Shown here: positions 1 to 10,556 of the stretch, piece after piece
Numbering within the stretch: the first letter of the stretch is position 1
Layout of the letters: every line of letters begins with the position of its first letter
Source: Homarus americanus
Taxonomy: Eukaryota > Arthropoda > Malacostraca > Decapoda > Nephropidae
NCBI RefSeq assembly: GCF_018991925.1
Contig: NW_024724219.1
Coordinates: 37,501-101,500, forward strand
Length of the DNA stretch: 64,000 bases
Direction: 5' to 3'
Notes under the pieces: generated by a model
Seen by the model: the letters and a program-made list of their open reading frames with translations, nothing else
What the model was told of the DNA's origin: nothing
Databases searched by the model: none
Position numbers and translations under genes: made by a program

Positions 1-440
1 AAGGTGATTGGACGACCCTTTGGAAAATTAAAACCAATCATCATGGGAGTCGAAGGTGATTGGACGATCCATTGGAAATTTTAACCAATCATCAAGGGAG
101 TCGAAGGTGATTGGACGACCCTTTGGAAAATTAAAACCAATCATCAAGGGAGTCGAAGGTGATTGGACGACCCTTTGGAAAATTAAAACCAATCATCAAG
201 GAAGTTGAAGGTGATTGGACGGATCCTTCGCAAAACTAAACCAATCATCAAGGGAGTCGAAGGTTGATTGGACGACCCTTTGGAAAATTAAAACCAATCA
301 TCATGGGTGTCGAAGGTGATTGGACGATCCATTGAAGTTTAACCAATCATCAAGGGAGTCGAAGGTGATTGGACGACCCTTTGGAAAATTAAAACCAATC
401 ATCAAGGGAGTCGAAGATGATTGGACGATCCATTGGTAGA
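1..440. repeat. 52-bp tandem repeat with internal inverted CCAAT motifs
   Basis: About 8.5 copies of a 51-52 bp unit with core GGTGATTGGACGACCCTTTG, then an A-rich stretch and AAAACCAATCATCA. Each unit carries GATTGG near one end and its inverse CCAATC near the other, so every copy could fold into a hairpin. The array enters from the left window edge and decays at about 440. Confidence 0.9.
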
Positions 441-1084
441 AATTGGGTGTAAGATGGACGATTATAATATGTATTTGCAAGACGGATAACGCGGGTTGGA
501 ATTAGCAAGATATTATTTTGTTGTTAATCGAAGCATTTTGGGTGTTGAAAGGGCACTCGTTCGGCCATAAATGGTGAGGACCCATGGATAATTTACGACG
601 CCTGGTTACTGCAGTCCAACAATTCATGGCTCTGTAAATAGCGACTACGCCATCGTCTCTCATCGACGATTTAATGCCCGCCAGGAAGGTGTGGGCGAGA
701 GGTGTCAGTGGCCAACAGATGAAAACAGGTTGATTTACTCCCCGCGTCTGTGTATCTGTTAGGGGGGGGTGACTCGGGCTCTCGTGTCTGGATGTCTCTT
801 AGGGGAGACTTTTGAGGCTTCCATGAGCTATATCTGTGAGTTGGAATTCTTGGAGTGTTTGTGATACGGTCTTACAGTTCTTGGCAACATCTGTCGAGGA
901 TATACTGTAAGACCCTTTGTGATGCAGCTCTAGGCCTCCCTCCTATTGTGGCGGACGGGGCTGCCAACACCATTCTCCACTGAAGGTGTGTTGAGTAAGG
1001 AGGAAGGTAGACACACCTCACCTGGTCAAAACACTTTTACCTGTCCTTCTTGAGTGAGTGTCTTGTTGTGGCTTTTATTTAGTT
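441..1084. other. Unique sequence, no gene recognised
   Basis: Non-repetitive sequence of mixed composition. I found no long open frame, tRNA-like promoter boxes or protein-domain signature on either strand. Confidence 0.5.
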
Positions 1085-1265
1085 TTTTATTGTTTTCGAT
1101 TATTGTTAACTTCCATATAACGGTCCTCTATTTTAACGGACTACACTTTTTACATATAGTCCGTTAGGAGATTTTATATTGAGTCCGTTATAAGGAAGTT
1201 TCATATTTAACGGACTTTGATCTAACGGACAAACCTCTCACTTATTGTCCGTTAAATAAAGATGT
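1085..1265. mobile_element. Cluster of TCCGTTA/TAACGGA motifs, possible pogo/Tigger-like transposon end
   Basis: About seven copies of the motif TCCGTTA occur in both orientations within 180 bp, with an AT-rich background. One stretch, GTCCGTTATAAGGAAGTTTC, resembles the clearer candidate end near 43.98 kb. No transposase frame is present. Repeated subterminal motifs of this kind are usual at mariner/pogo-type ends, but the boundaries and target duplication could not be fixed. Confidence 0.4.
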
Positions 1266-1531
1266 ACAGTGTTGGTAATACATTTAGTTCCCCAAACAGT
1301 CTAGCTGTTTTGTGAGTCATTTTTTAAAGACACACTGACGAAGTAAGGTTTACGGTGCAGGAACTTGTCGAGGAACTGCCTGAAGGAGTCGTGAATACTA
1401 TGTAGAAGTCGTCACGGGTTATCAGAGTTATGCAAGAGTCAGGTCCAGCTGGAACGACCTAGTTGAACGACCTAGTTGACTTTCCATAGTTCACGATCGT
1501 TAAGAGATACACGAGTTGCCGTAGTAGACAG

Positions 1532-1540
1532 TATTGAACA

Positions 1541-1578
<38 letters not shown>

Positions 1579-1619
1579 CAATTTCTTTTCCACACACACA
1601 CACACACACTTCTCAATAT
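1532..1619. repeat. (GT)n facing (CA)n, long imperfect hairpin
   Basis: A (GT)n run at about 1543-1577 is followed after 13 bases by (CA)n at about 1591-1609. The outer flanks TATTGAACAAG and CTTCTCAATA also pair imperfectly. Together they form one long foldback of about 88 bp, not two independent microsatellites. The remainder of 1266-1760 is unique and shows no gene. Confidence 0.75.
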
Positions 1620-1760
1620 GAAGGACTCGCTGCTGAGGCTCAAGTGTGAAGCGGCTTTGTGTTGGATAAAAAGAAAGTTTGAGGATTGTTGAGAGTCTGT
1701 ACACGTGTTCCCGACGACTATACTGTGTGTGTGTTTGATTCTTTCCCTCGCTTCCTGATA

Positions 1761-3818
1761 CCCCCATCCTGATCTCCCTCATCGACTCTCATCTGAACTC
1801 CCCATCCTGATCTCCCCTCATCCTGATCTCCCTCATCCTGATCTCCCTCATCCTGAACTCCCCTCATCCTGAACTCTCATCCTGATCTCCCTCATCATGA
1901 TCTCCCTCATCCTGATCTCCCCTCATCCTGATCTCCCCCATCCTGAACTCCCTCATCCTGATCTCCCCTCATCCTGATCTCCCCTCATCTAGTCTCCCCT
2001 TCCTGAACTTCCCTCATCCTGAACTCCCCTCATCGTGCTCCCCTCATCATGATCTCCCCTCATCCTGATCTCCCTCTTCCTGATCTCCCCCATCCTGAAC
2101 TCCCCTCATCAGTCTCCTCATCCTGATCTCCCCTCATCCTGATCTCCCCTCTCCTGAACTCCCCCATCCTGAACTCCCCTCATCCTGAACTCCCTCATCC
2201 TGATCTCCCCTCATCCTGAACTCCCCTCTCCTGAACTTCCCTCTCCTGATCTCCCCTCTCCTGAACTCCCCTCATCCTGAACTCCCTCATCCTGATCTCC
2301 CTCATCCTGAACTCCCCCATCCTGAACTCCCCTCATCCTGGACTCCCCTCATCCTGAACTCCCTCATCCTAGTCTCCCTCATCCTGAACTCCCCTCATCC
2401 TGAACTCCCTCATCCTGAACTCCCTCATTCTGAACTCCCCTCATCCTAGTCTCCCCTCATCCTGACTCCCCCATCTGAACTCCCTCATCCTGAACTCCCT
2501 CATCCTGAACTCCCTCATCCTGAACTCCCCTCATCCTGAACTCCCTCATCCTGGGCTCCCTCATCCTGAACTCCCCTCATCCTGAACTCCCTCATCCTGA
2601 ACTCCCTCATCCTGAACTCCCCTCATCCTGAACTCCTCATCCTGAACTCCCTCATCCTGGACTCCCCTCATCCTGACTCCCCTCATCCTGATCTCCCCTC
2701 ATCCTGGACTCCCTCATCCTGAACTCCCCTCATCTGAACTCCCCTCATCCTGGAACTCCCCTCATCCTGATCTCCCCTCATCCTGAACTCCCCTCATCCT
2801 GAACTCCCCTCATCCTGATCTCCCCTCATCCTGAACTCCCTCATCCCTGAACTCCCTCATCTGATCTCCTCATCCTGGACTCCCCATCTGATCTTCCCTC
2901 ATCCTGAACTCCTCATCCTGAACTCCCCTCATCCTGAACTCCTGTCCTGATCCCTGGAACTCCCTCATCCTGAACTCCCCTCATCCTGAACTCCCTCATC
3001 CTGAACTCCTCATCCTGAACTCTCCTCATCCTGAACTCCCTCATCCTGAACTCCCCTCATCCTGAACTCCCTCATCCTGATCTCCCCTCATCCTGAACTC
3101 CCCTCATCCTGAACTCCCTCATCTGAACTCCCCTCATCCTGAATCTCCCCTCATCCTGAACTCCCCCATCCTGAACTCCCTCATCCTAGACTCCCTCATC
3201 CTGAGCTCCCTCATCCTGATCTCCCCCATCCTGGAACTCCCCTCATCCTGATCTCCCCTTATCCTGAACTCCCCTCATCCTGAACTCCCCTCTCCTAATC
3301 CCTCATCCTGAACTCCCCTCATCCTGAACTCCCCTCACCCTGAACTCCCTCATCCTGATCTCCCCTCATCCAACTCCCTCATCCTGAACTCCCTCATCCT
3401 GAACTCCCTCATCCTGAACTCCCCCATCCTGATCTCCCCTCATCCTGAACTCCCCTCATCCTGAACTCCCCCCCATCCTGAACTCCCCCCCTGATCTCCC
3501 TCATCCTGAACTCCCTCATCCTGAACTCCCTCATCCTGAACTCCCTCATCCTGAACTCCCCTCATCCTGGACTCCCCTCATCCTGAACTCCCTCATCCTG
3601 AACTCCCCTCATCCTGATCTCCCCCATCCTGAACTCCCCTCATCCTGAACTCCCCATCCTGAACTCCCTCATCCTGAACTCCCTCATCCTGAACTCCCTC
3701 ATCCTGAACTCCCCCATCCTGAACCCTCATCCTGAACTCCCTCATCCTGAACTCCCTCATCCTGAACTCCCCTCATCCTGAACTCCCTCATCCTGAACTC
3801 CCTCATCCTGAACTCCCC
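1761..3818. repeat. 16-bp minisatellite, about 2.06 kb
   Basis: Roughly 130 copies of CATCCTGAACTCCCCT, with C-run length changes and a common variant carrying GATCTCCC in place of GAACTCCC. Most differences between copies are one-base indels in C runs or loss of a few bases. Confidence 0.95.
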
Positions 3819-4410
3819 GGAGAGCCACCGCCAGCTATTCAATAATACAACAACATTTATGTCTGTTAGTCTGTCTTTACACGTGATTGCAGACATCATT
3901 TGCCTCAGTAGGATGTTCACATATTTCTGTTATCGAAGCATTATTATAGATTGCCATTCCTCTATATGCAGTGAGAGAGAGAGAGAATACAAAGAGAAAA
4001 AGAACTTCAAAGTGCAGCCAAGTCTCGTCTCAAAAGTGTTTCAGGTCTCATTTCAATTTTCAGTTCACTTGTTTTGCCTGAAGATCAAAGCTGACGATAC
4101 TCATATTGGAATTCAATTGGATTTTAGTCGCTATTGAAAGTATCTGACGCCCCCCACCTACCTACCCCCCCCACCCACCCCACCATCTCTACCATTACCT
4201 ATCCCTCCCTACCCTTCCCTACCCTCCCTACTAACCACCCCACCTCGCTTGTACTGCCTCTGATCTACAAATCACAGATGGCCCTCCAGTGTGTTCCAGC
4301 CCTGAGTCTGCTTTGGAACATGAGTTACATCATAAAATTGCCTCTTCCCATTCATCCAAATATGAGAGAATTAATAAAATCAGGTATTGTTTGTATATTC
4401 CAAGCCTCAT
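3819..4410. other. Mostly unique sequence with a C-rich stretch
   Basis: No gene recognised. A short (GA)n lies at about 3970-3984, and a CCCACC/CCCTACC-rich patch at about 4148-4245. The two 92-codon open frames here have no recognisable domain. Confidence 0.45.
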
Positions 4411-4528
4411 AGATTGGCTGAGTGGTTAGGTCGTATTTTTCACAACTCAGGTACAAGAGTTCGACATGTTTCTTCCTGGTGTATATTAAATTGTAAACAT
4501 TTGCTTATACAATCACGTACTATATACA
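4411..4528 (+). mobile_element. tRNA-derived SINE head ending in a tetranucleotide tail
   Basis: TGGCTGAGTGG at 4415-4425 matches an RNA polymerase III A box, and GAGTTCGAC at 4457-4465 matches a B box. The spacing of about 31 bases is right for a tRNA-like promoter. The tRNA-like part is followed by about 60 bases of AT-rich sequence and then directly by (TACA)n, as expected for a SINE with a simple-repeat tail. It does not look like a functional tRNA, because the acceptor stem does not pair convincingly. Confidence 0.5.
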
Positions 4529-4529
4529 C

Positions 4530-4560
<31 letters not shown>

Positions 4561-4688
4561 CTTACATACATACACACATACATACATACATACATACACA
4601 CATACATACATTCATACATACATACATACATACATACATACATACATACATACATACACACATACATCCATACATACATACATACACA

Positions 4689-4725
<37 letters not shown>

Positions 4726-4830
4726 TCATACATACATACATACATACATACATACATACACATACATACATACACACATACATACATACATACATACATA
4801 CATACATACATACATACATACATACATACA
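4529..4830. repeat. (TACA)n tetranucleotide array
   Basis: About 300 bp of TACA repeats with interspersed CACA and a pure (CA)n section at about 4684-4722. It abuts the tRNA-like SINE head on its left. Confidence 0.97.
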
Positions 4831-4877
4831 TGCAAGTAAATCACTGTAGGTGCGCGTGATGGTATGCTGATAACCAC

Positions 4878-4920
4878 AAGGAAAGAGGAAAACACGAAGT
4901 TCGTGTTTTCTTCTTTCCTT
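4878..4920. repeat. Near-perfect 43-bp palindrome
   Basis: Two 21-base arms at 4878-4898 and 4900-4920 around a single central G, with one mismatch. The inner arm reads GAAAACACGAA and its inverse TTCGTGTTTTC. It sits between two (TACA)n arrays. Confidence 0.85.
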
Positions 4921-4924
4921 TATC

Positions 4925-4990
4925 TACATACATACATACATACATACATACATACATACATACATACATAACACATACATACATACATAC
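4925..4990. repeat. (CATA)n tetranucleotide repeat
   Basis: About 65 bp of the same tetranucleotide as the 4.5-4.8 kb array, with one interruption near 4972. It is separated from that array by about 95 bases holding the palindrome. Confidence 0.95.
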
Positions 4991-5103
4991 AACCCTCCCC
5001 ACGTCATGGTTTAATCGACCAATATATTACCAGAAAATAAAAAGCCAATTACTGTAGACAACCTGTTATTACTCCTGACTGCCAGCATGACTGTCATTGC
5101 CCG

Positions 5104-6939
5104 TCATAGTTTACCTGTTGGGGTATAATTGTATGGCGTGTATAGTTTACCTGTTGGAGTATAATTGTATGGCGTGTATAGTTTACCTGTTGGAGTATAA
5201 TTGTATGGCGTGTATAGTTTACCTGTTGGGGTATAATTGTATGGCGTGTATAGTTACCTGTTGAGGTATAATTGTATGGCGTGTATAGTTTACCTGTTGG
5301 AGTATAATTGTATGGCGTGTATAGTTTACCTGTTGGGGTATAATTGTATGGCGTGTATAGTTACCTGTTGGAGTATAATTGTATGGCGTGTATAGTTACC
5401 TGTTGAGTATAATTGTATGGCGTGTATAGTTTACCTGTTGGGTATAATTGTATGGCGTGTATAGTTTACCTGTTGGAGTATAATTGTATGGCGTGTATAG
5501 TTACCTGTTGAAGTATAATGTATGGCGTGTATAGTTTACCTGTTGATATAATTGTATGGCGTGTATAGTTTACCTGTTAGTATAATTGTATGGTGTATAG
5601 TTTTATTGAGGTATAATTGTATGGCGTGTATAGTTTACCTGTTGGAGTATAATTGTATGGCGTGTATAGTTTACCTGTTGGAGTATAATTGTATAGCGTG
5701 TATAGTTTACCTGTTGGAGTATAATTGTATGGTATAGTACCTGTTGAGTATAATTGTATGGCGTGTATAGTTTACCTGTTGGAGTATAATTGTATGGCGT
5801 GTATAGTTTACCTGTTGGGTATAATTGTATAGGCGTGTATAGTTTACCTGTTGGGCATATTATGGCGTGTATAGTTTACCTATTGGGTATAATTGTGGCG
5901 TGTATAGTTTACCTGTTGGAGTATAATTGTATGGCGTGTATAGTTTACCTGTTGAGTATAATTGTATGGCGTGTATAGTTTACCTGTTGGGGTATAATTG
6001 TATGGCGTGTATAGTTTACCTGTTGGAGTATATTGTATGGCGTGTATAGTTTACCTGTTGAGTATAATTGTATAGCGTGTATAGTTTACCTGTTGGAGTA
6101 TAATTGTATGGCGTGTATAGTTTACCTGTTGGGGTATAATTGTATGGCGTGTATAGTTTACCTGTTGGGGTATAATTGTATGGCGTGTATAGTTTACCTG
6201 TTGAGTATAATTGTATGGCGTGTATAGTTTACCTGTTGGAGTATAATTGTATAGCGTGTATAACCTGTTGAATATAATTGTATAGCGTGTATAGTTTACC
6301 TGTTGGGTATAATTGTATGGCGTGTATAGTTTACCTGTTGGAGTATAATTGTATGGCGTGTATAGTTTACCTGTTGGAGTATAATTGTATGGCGTGTATA
6401 GTTTACCTGTTGGGGTATAATTGTATGGCGTGTATAGTTTACCTGTTGGAGTATAATTGTATGGCGTGTATAGTTTACCTGTTGGGGTATAATTGTATGG
6501 CGTGTATAGTTTACCTGTTGGGGTATAATTGTATGGCGTGTATAGTTTACCTGTTGGGGTATAATTGTATGGCGTGTATAGTTTACCTGTTGGAGTATAA
6601 TTGTATGGCGTGTATAGTTTACCTGTTGGGTATAATTGTATGGCGTGTATAGTTTACCTGTTGGAGTATAATTGTATGGCGTGTATAGTTTACCTGTTGG
6701 GGTATAATTGTATGGCGTGTATAGTTTACCTGTTGGGGTATAATTGTATGGCGTGTATAGTTTACCTGTTGGGGTATAATTGTATGGCGTGTATAGTTTA
6801 CCTGTTGGAGTATAATTGTATGGCGTGTATAGTTTACCTGTTGGAGTATAATTGTATGGCGTGTATAGTTTACCTGTTGGAGTATAATTGTATGGCGTGT
6901 ATAGTTTACCTATTGGAGTATAATTGTATGGCGTGTATA
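5104..6939. repeat. 36-bp minisatellite, about 1.84 kb
   Basis: About 50 copies of a 36-bp unit with core TATGGCGTGTATAGTTTACC. The right-hand half is nearly uniform, differing mainly at one position (GGAG or GGGG). The left half has many one- or two-base deletions. Since 36 is a multiple of three, homogeneous stretches read open as a 12-residue peptide repeat. The frame breaks at each length variant, so I do not call a gene. Confidence 0.95.
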
Positions 6940-7057
6940 TTTCAAGACCTTCCTTCTTTCTCCTCCTCCCTCCTCCTCCTCCTCCTCTTCTCTCCTTCCT
7001 CTCTCATTCCCCTCTTCTCTTCCTCCCACTTTCTCTTCTTTTCTCCCAATTCGTTAT

Positions 7058-7060
<3 letters not shown>

Positions 7061-7112
<52 letters not shown>
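7061..7112. repeat. (CT)n microsatellite
   Basis: Uninterrupted TC dinucleotides over about 50 bp inside the pyrimidine region. Confidence 0.98.
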
Positions 7113-7117
<5 letters not shown>

Positions 7118-7551
7118 GTTTATGGTCAGGGGCGGGTGACTCTACCTCCCTCCCTCCTCAGGTCTTCCCCTTTCACCATCCTCACTTTCTCTCCCCTTCC
7201 TCTGCACCTCCTTTCCCACTGTCACTCTCCCTTTTTTCCCTTCATCCACTCTCACCCCCACTCTTTCCCCTTCTTCCACCCCTCTCACCCCCCTCCTCCA
7301 ATATCACCCCTTTCACCCCTCTCCCTCTACCCCTCCTTCCTCCTTCCCCTTCTCACCCCTCTCATTTTTCCCCTTTTCCACCCCTCCGTTCCCCCATTTT
7401 ATCAGGCTCCTCCTCCCTCCTGACGAAGGTGTCATCAATCCTGAGCAAGTCTCTGAAGGACGCTCTCTTCACCATTTATTTCAACGGCTTACCTTCTCTT
7501 GTTGTTCTTCTTTGTTTCATTATTGTTGTTTTATGTCTTACTTGTGAGAAA

Positions 7552-8190
7552 CTCCCCCCCTGCCCCCCCAATCATCCCCTCACACGCCTCTCCTCCTCCT
7601 CTCCCTCCTCCTTGCCCCCTCCTGCCCCTCCCCAATCAACCCCTCACACTTCTCTCACCTCCACCTCTCCCTCCCCTCCTTGCCCCTCCTGCCCCCAATC
7701 ATCCCCTCACCTTCTCTCACCTCTCCACCTCTCCCTCCCCTCCCTTGCCCCTCCTGCCCCCCCCCCAATCATCCCCTCACACTTCTCTCCTCTCCTCCCT
7801 CCTCCTGCCCCCTCCAATCATCCTCCACGCCTACCCCTCTCTCCTCCTTGCCCCTCCTGCCCCCAATCATCCCCTCACACTTCTCTCACCTCTCCCCTCC
7901 CTCACCCCTGCCCCCCCTCAATCATCCCCTCACACTTCTCTCCTCTCCCTCCTCCTTGCCCCTCCTGCCCCCCAATCATCCCCTCACACTTCTCCACCTC
8001 TCCCTCCCCTCCTTGCCTCCTGCCCCCCCAATCATCCCCCTCACACACTTCTCTGCCTCTCCTCCCTCCTTGCCCCTCCTGCCCCTCCAATCATCCCCTC
8101 ACACTTCTCTCACCTCTCCCTTCTCCCTCCCTCCTGCCCCCCCTCCCTCCCCTGCCCCCCTCAATCATCCCCTCCACTTCTCTCTCACCT
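7552..8190. repeat. Degenerate 50-60 bp array with AATCATCCCCTCACACTTCT core
   Basis: About 11 copies marked by AATCATCCCCTCACACTTCT followed by CCTCCTTGCCCCTCCTGCCC-type sequence. Unit length varies by C-run and deletion. Confidence 0.85.
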
Positions 8191-8319
8191 CTCACTCTCC
8201 CTCCTCCTCCCTGTCACTCTCCCCACTCCTGGCAGTTGACGTGTGTGGTTCATTCTTCTTCAGTGGCCATCGATCCCTAACCGTGTATCACCAACTGTGA
8301 GAATTGAGACCCCTTCCCC

Positions 8320-8535
8320 TACTTCTCTTCCCCTCATTTTTCTTCCCCTCCTTCTCTTCCCCTCACTTCCTTCCCCTCACTTCTCTTCCCCTCACTTCTC
8401 TTCCCTCACTTTCTTCCCTCCTTCTCTTCCCCTCCTTCTCTTCCCCTCACTTCTCTTCCCCTCACTTCCCTTCCCCTCACTTCTCTTCCCTCCTTCCCTT
8501 CCCCTCACTTCCTTCCCCTCCCCCTTCCTTACCTT
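8320..8535. repeat. CTTCCCCTCACTT-type short tandem repeat
   Basis: About 15-17 imperfect copies of a 12-14 bp pyrimidine unit (TTCTCTTCCCCTCAC). Confidence 0.8.
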
Positions 8536-8763
8536 CACCTCATTTTCTTTCCTTCACTTCCACTCACCCCATATCTTCCTCTCTTTTCTCTTTCTATCTA
8601 CTTCCTTCCTTCTTATCCCCCCCCTCTCTCTCTCTCTCTCTTGTTCTTTCACCTCCATCTCTTTCCCGTCCCATTTTTCTATCTCCCCTCTTCCCTTTTC
8701 TTACCTTTATCATCACTTTCTCCCTTCACCTTCCTCCTTTTATTCCGTCTGGGTGAACCCCCA

Positions 8764-8782
8764 GTGTGTGTGTGTGTGTGTA
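8764..8782. repeat. (GT)n microsatellite abutting a retroelement 3' end
   Basis: About nine GT units directly next to the 3' tail of the minus-strand non-LTR element. On that strand it is a (CA)n, so it could be the element's simple-repeat tail. Confidence 0.85.
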
Positions 8783-9057
8783 GTCACATTTAAGAAATTT
8801 TTATTTAAATGTTGCCACTACAGCGGCTAGTTTATTGTGCACCCCATACTCATCCTGTGAGCGGTAGCACAAAAGGATTACAGAGCAGAGTTTACAAAGG
8901 GTCAGTATAACTAACCCCCGTGGTCAGGATATTATGACATTGAATGTTACACAGTATTTCAAATAAATTCTTTGTTTAGTTCTATACGTAAAGGGTGACT
9001 TATTCACAACTGCGTGAGTGCAGGAGTGTGAGGCAGTATGTCTGGCCACACGCTTTG

Positions 9058-9483
9058 TTATTCACATTTGCGTGAGAGGTATTCAAGCACATTGTGTTTG
9101 GTTCTATACGTGGGAACTGATAAGGCTACTAAGTGCAAAAAAAGTGGATACAATCTTAATATGTCGGCTATCTTGCCATTAGAGATGAAGTGTTGTGCCA
9201 TTTCACACACAGTGTGCTTGGACCTGTCCCTAAAAGGTTCTATCTTCACACAGTCGAGGACGTAGTGTTCAAGTGTGTGGCCATATGTCTGGCCACACAC
9301 TTTACATTTAGTTTTGTTCACATCTGCTTGAGGAACATACTGCCAGAGGTGCTTATATCCTAACCTTAGTCTAGCGGTTACAACATATTGTAATCTAGTG
9401 ATCTTGTTACTTGTTCCATATACATGTTTCACTTGATACATCTCATCATGGTAAACAATGGATCGACTGGTGCCTGTTTTCAC
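9058..9483 (-). pseudogene. C-terminal Cys/His knuckle region of the non-LTR pol
   Basis: An open frame of 141 codons lies downstream of RNase H. The signature CKVCGQTYGHTLEHYVLDC has spacing C-x2-C-x5-H-x4-H-x4-C (or a Cys-Cys-His-Cys subset), and is preceded by RLRLGYKHLWQY. This RNase H-to-knuckle tail is characteristic of Jockey/I-type elements, where the knuckle is thought to bind nucleic acid. It is not fused in frame to RNase H here. The last codons precede the noncoding 3' tail. Confidence 0.8.
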
Positions 9484-9521
9484 TTGTCTACTTGCGTCAT
9501 ATTCATCAATAAGCGCCTTCC

Positions 9522-9950
9522 TTAAGGGAACAGACCCAGATTGTATTCAACAGTGTCTTTGTTAGACGCGAGTTTAGCGAGGGCATCAACCCTGTCATGT
9601 TCTGTGAGGCCTATGTGAGAGGGGATCCACAACAGTTTGATCTTGACACTCCGGTCAACAAGGCACGCATATTTGTGTCTGGCTTCAGAGACAAGCGCGT
9701 GACAACTTAAGTTGAGGGTGTCAAGGGCAAGTAGTGAGGATAGAGAGTCAGTGATGATGAGACTGTCAGTGACAGTGGTTTCAACAAGTTTCAGGGCTGT
9801 GAGTATGGCAACTAATTCAGTTTGTAGAGTGGATGCCCAGTTGTTAACTCTTAACTCCTTTCTCACTTGCTTTACCGTTTGGTTTAGTCACAACGATAGC
9901 ACTTCCAGCCCTCCCTCAGACAGTGATAAGAGATCCATCAGTGTAGATGG
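9522..9950 (-). pseudogene. RNase H domain of a non-LTR retrotransposon, broken
   Basis: RNase H degrades the RNA strand of the RNA/DNA hybrid made during retrotransposition. All four family motifs are visible: YTDGS with the first catalytic Asp (codon 9937-9939), TELVAI with the Glu, IITDSLSSL with the second Asp, and HDRVDALAK with the last Asp. WIPSHIGL, the usual strand before the final helix, is also present. An in-frame TGA at 9916-9918 follows the first motif. A frameshift lies between about 9866 and 9890, after which the frame stays open to 9522. The residues are conserved but the domain cannot be translated in one piece. Confidence 0.85.
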
Positions 9951-9967
9951 TCTGTGTGATATTATCA

Positions 9968-10252
9968 TCAGTCTGTAGAGTGTGTATGTGTTCTAGAGCT
10001 CTCACTTTGGCAGTGTGTTGGAGATAAATACTTTGTATAATTATTTTTTAGGCGGATATGTCTGTACTGTGTCTCAACTTTGTACAGGTGGTCTAGTCCA
10101 AACATCTTTATATGTGTAGCTGTAGTTTGGATCCATTTAGATTCACCAGTCCCATGGTTCATACATTCTAGCAATTTTAAGGAAACAATGTTATCAGGAT
10201 CACCACACAAGAGCCTCGGGGCGGAAATAAAGGAAAGGTGTGAAGGTTTCAC
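9968..10252 (-). pseudogene. Non-LTR pol fragment between RT and RNase H (tentative)
   Basis: An open stretch of 94 codons lies immediately upstream of the RNase H domain in the element's direction. It reads PRLLCGDPDNIVSLKLLEC in part, in the position where the RT thumb/linker would be. I see no diagnostic motif, so the assignment rests on position and on the matching strand. It is separated from RNase H by a frame change. Confidence 0.4.
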
Positions 10253-10556
10253 AGTTTTTTTACGATGTTTTGGAGGAGAAGTTGGAGTCGTTTTAGATAT
10301 TTCCTGATGTTTGGAGGTAAACAGTAAAATGTGAAGGTAAATACGGAAGGTTTAGACTTAGAGGTTGGTTCTAAAATTATGAAACTGATTATTAAAATGT
10401 TAAACATGAACACTGAAGTTTGGGAGGTAAATTATGAAGTGTGTGTTACTGGTACCCGGCCGGGCGGACAACACACAGTAAACAGTTTCTCTCTCTGGGT
10501 AAAGTGTTTGACTCAGCGGCAAGTGGTGGGGCTGAATCACCACCAGTAGTAGAATT

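Larger units (their letters stand above)
6945..8757. repeat. Polypyrimidine (C/T) region, about 1.8 kb
   Basis: The plus strand is almost entirely C and T apart from about 140 bases of ordinary sequence at 7410-7550. It contains a pure (CT)n, a Pro/Ser-coding 50-60 bp array and a (CTTCCCCTCA)n-like stretch. The long open frames across it are compositional. Confidence 0.9.
8785..10260 (-). mobile_element. 3' part of a non-LTR (LINE) retrotransposon
   Basis: Read on the minus strand, the order is a tail fragment of the pol frame, a broken RNase H domain, a Cys/His knuckle domain, then a noncoding 3' tail with GGGTGCACAATAAACTAGCC near the end. This order is known for the I/Jockey-type superfamilies whose pol ends with RNase H. 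No reverse transcriptase core is visible upstream, so the copy is 5' truncated. The 3' tail recurs at 15.9 and 58.5 kb, and the knuckle region at 60.9 kb, which shows a dispersed family. Assignment to a named clade would need a search. Confidence 0.8.

Noticed and set aside
6601..8280. 559-codon plus-strand open frame
   Set aside because: It joins the 36-bp array to Pro/Ser-coding polypyrimidine sequence. All of it is explained by repeat period and base composition, with no domain.
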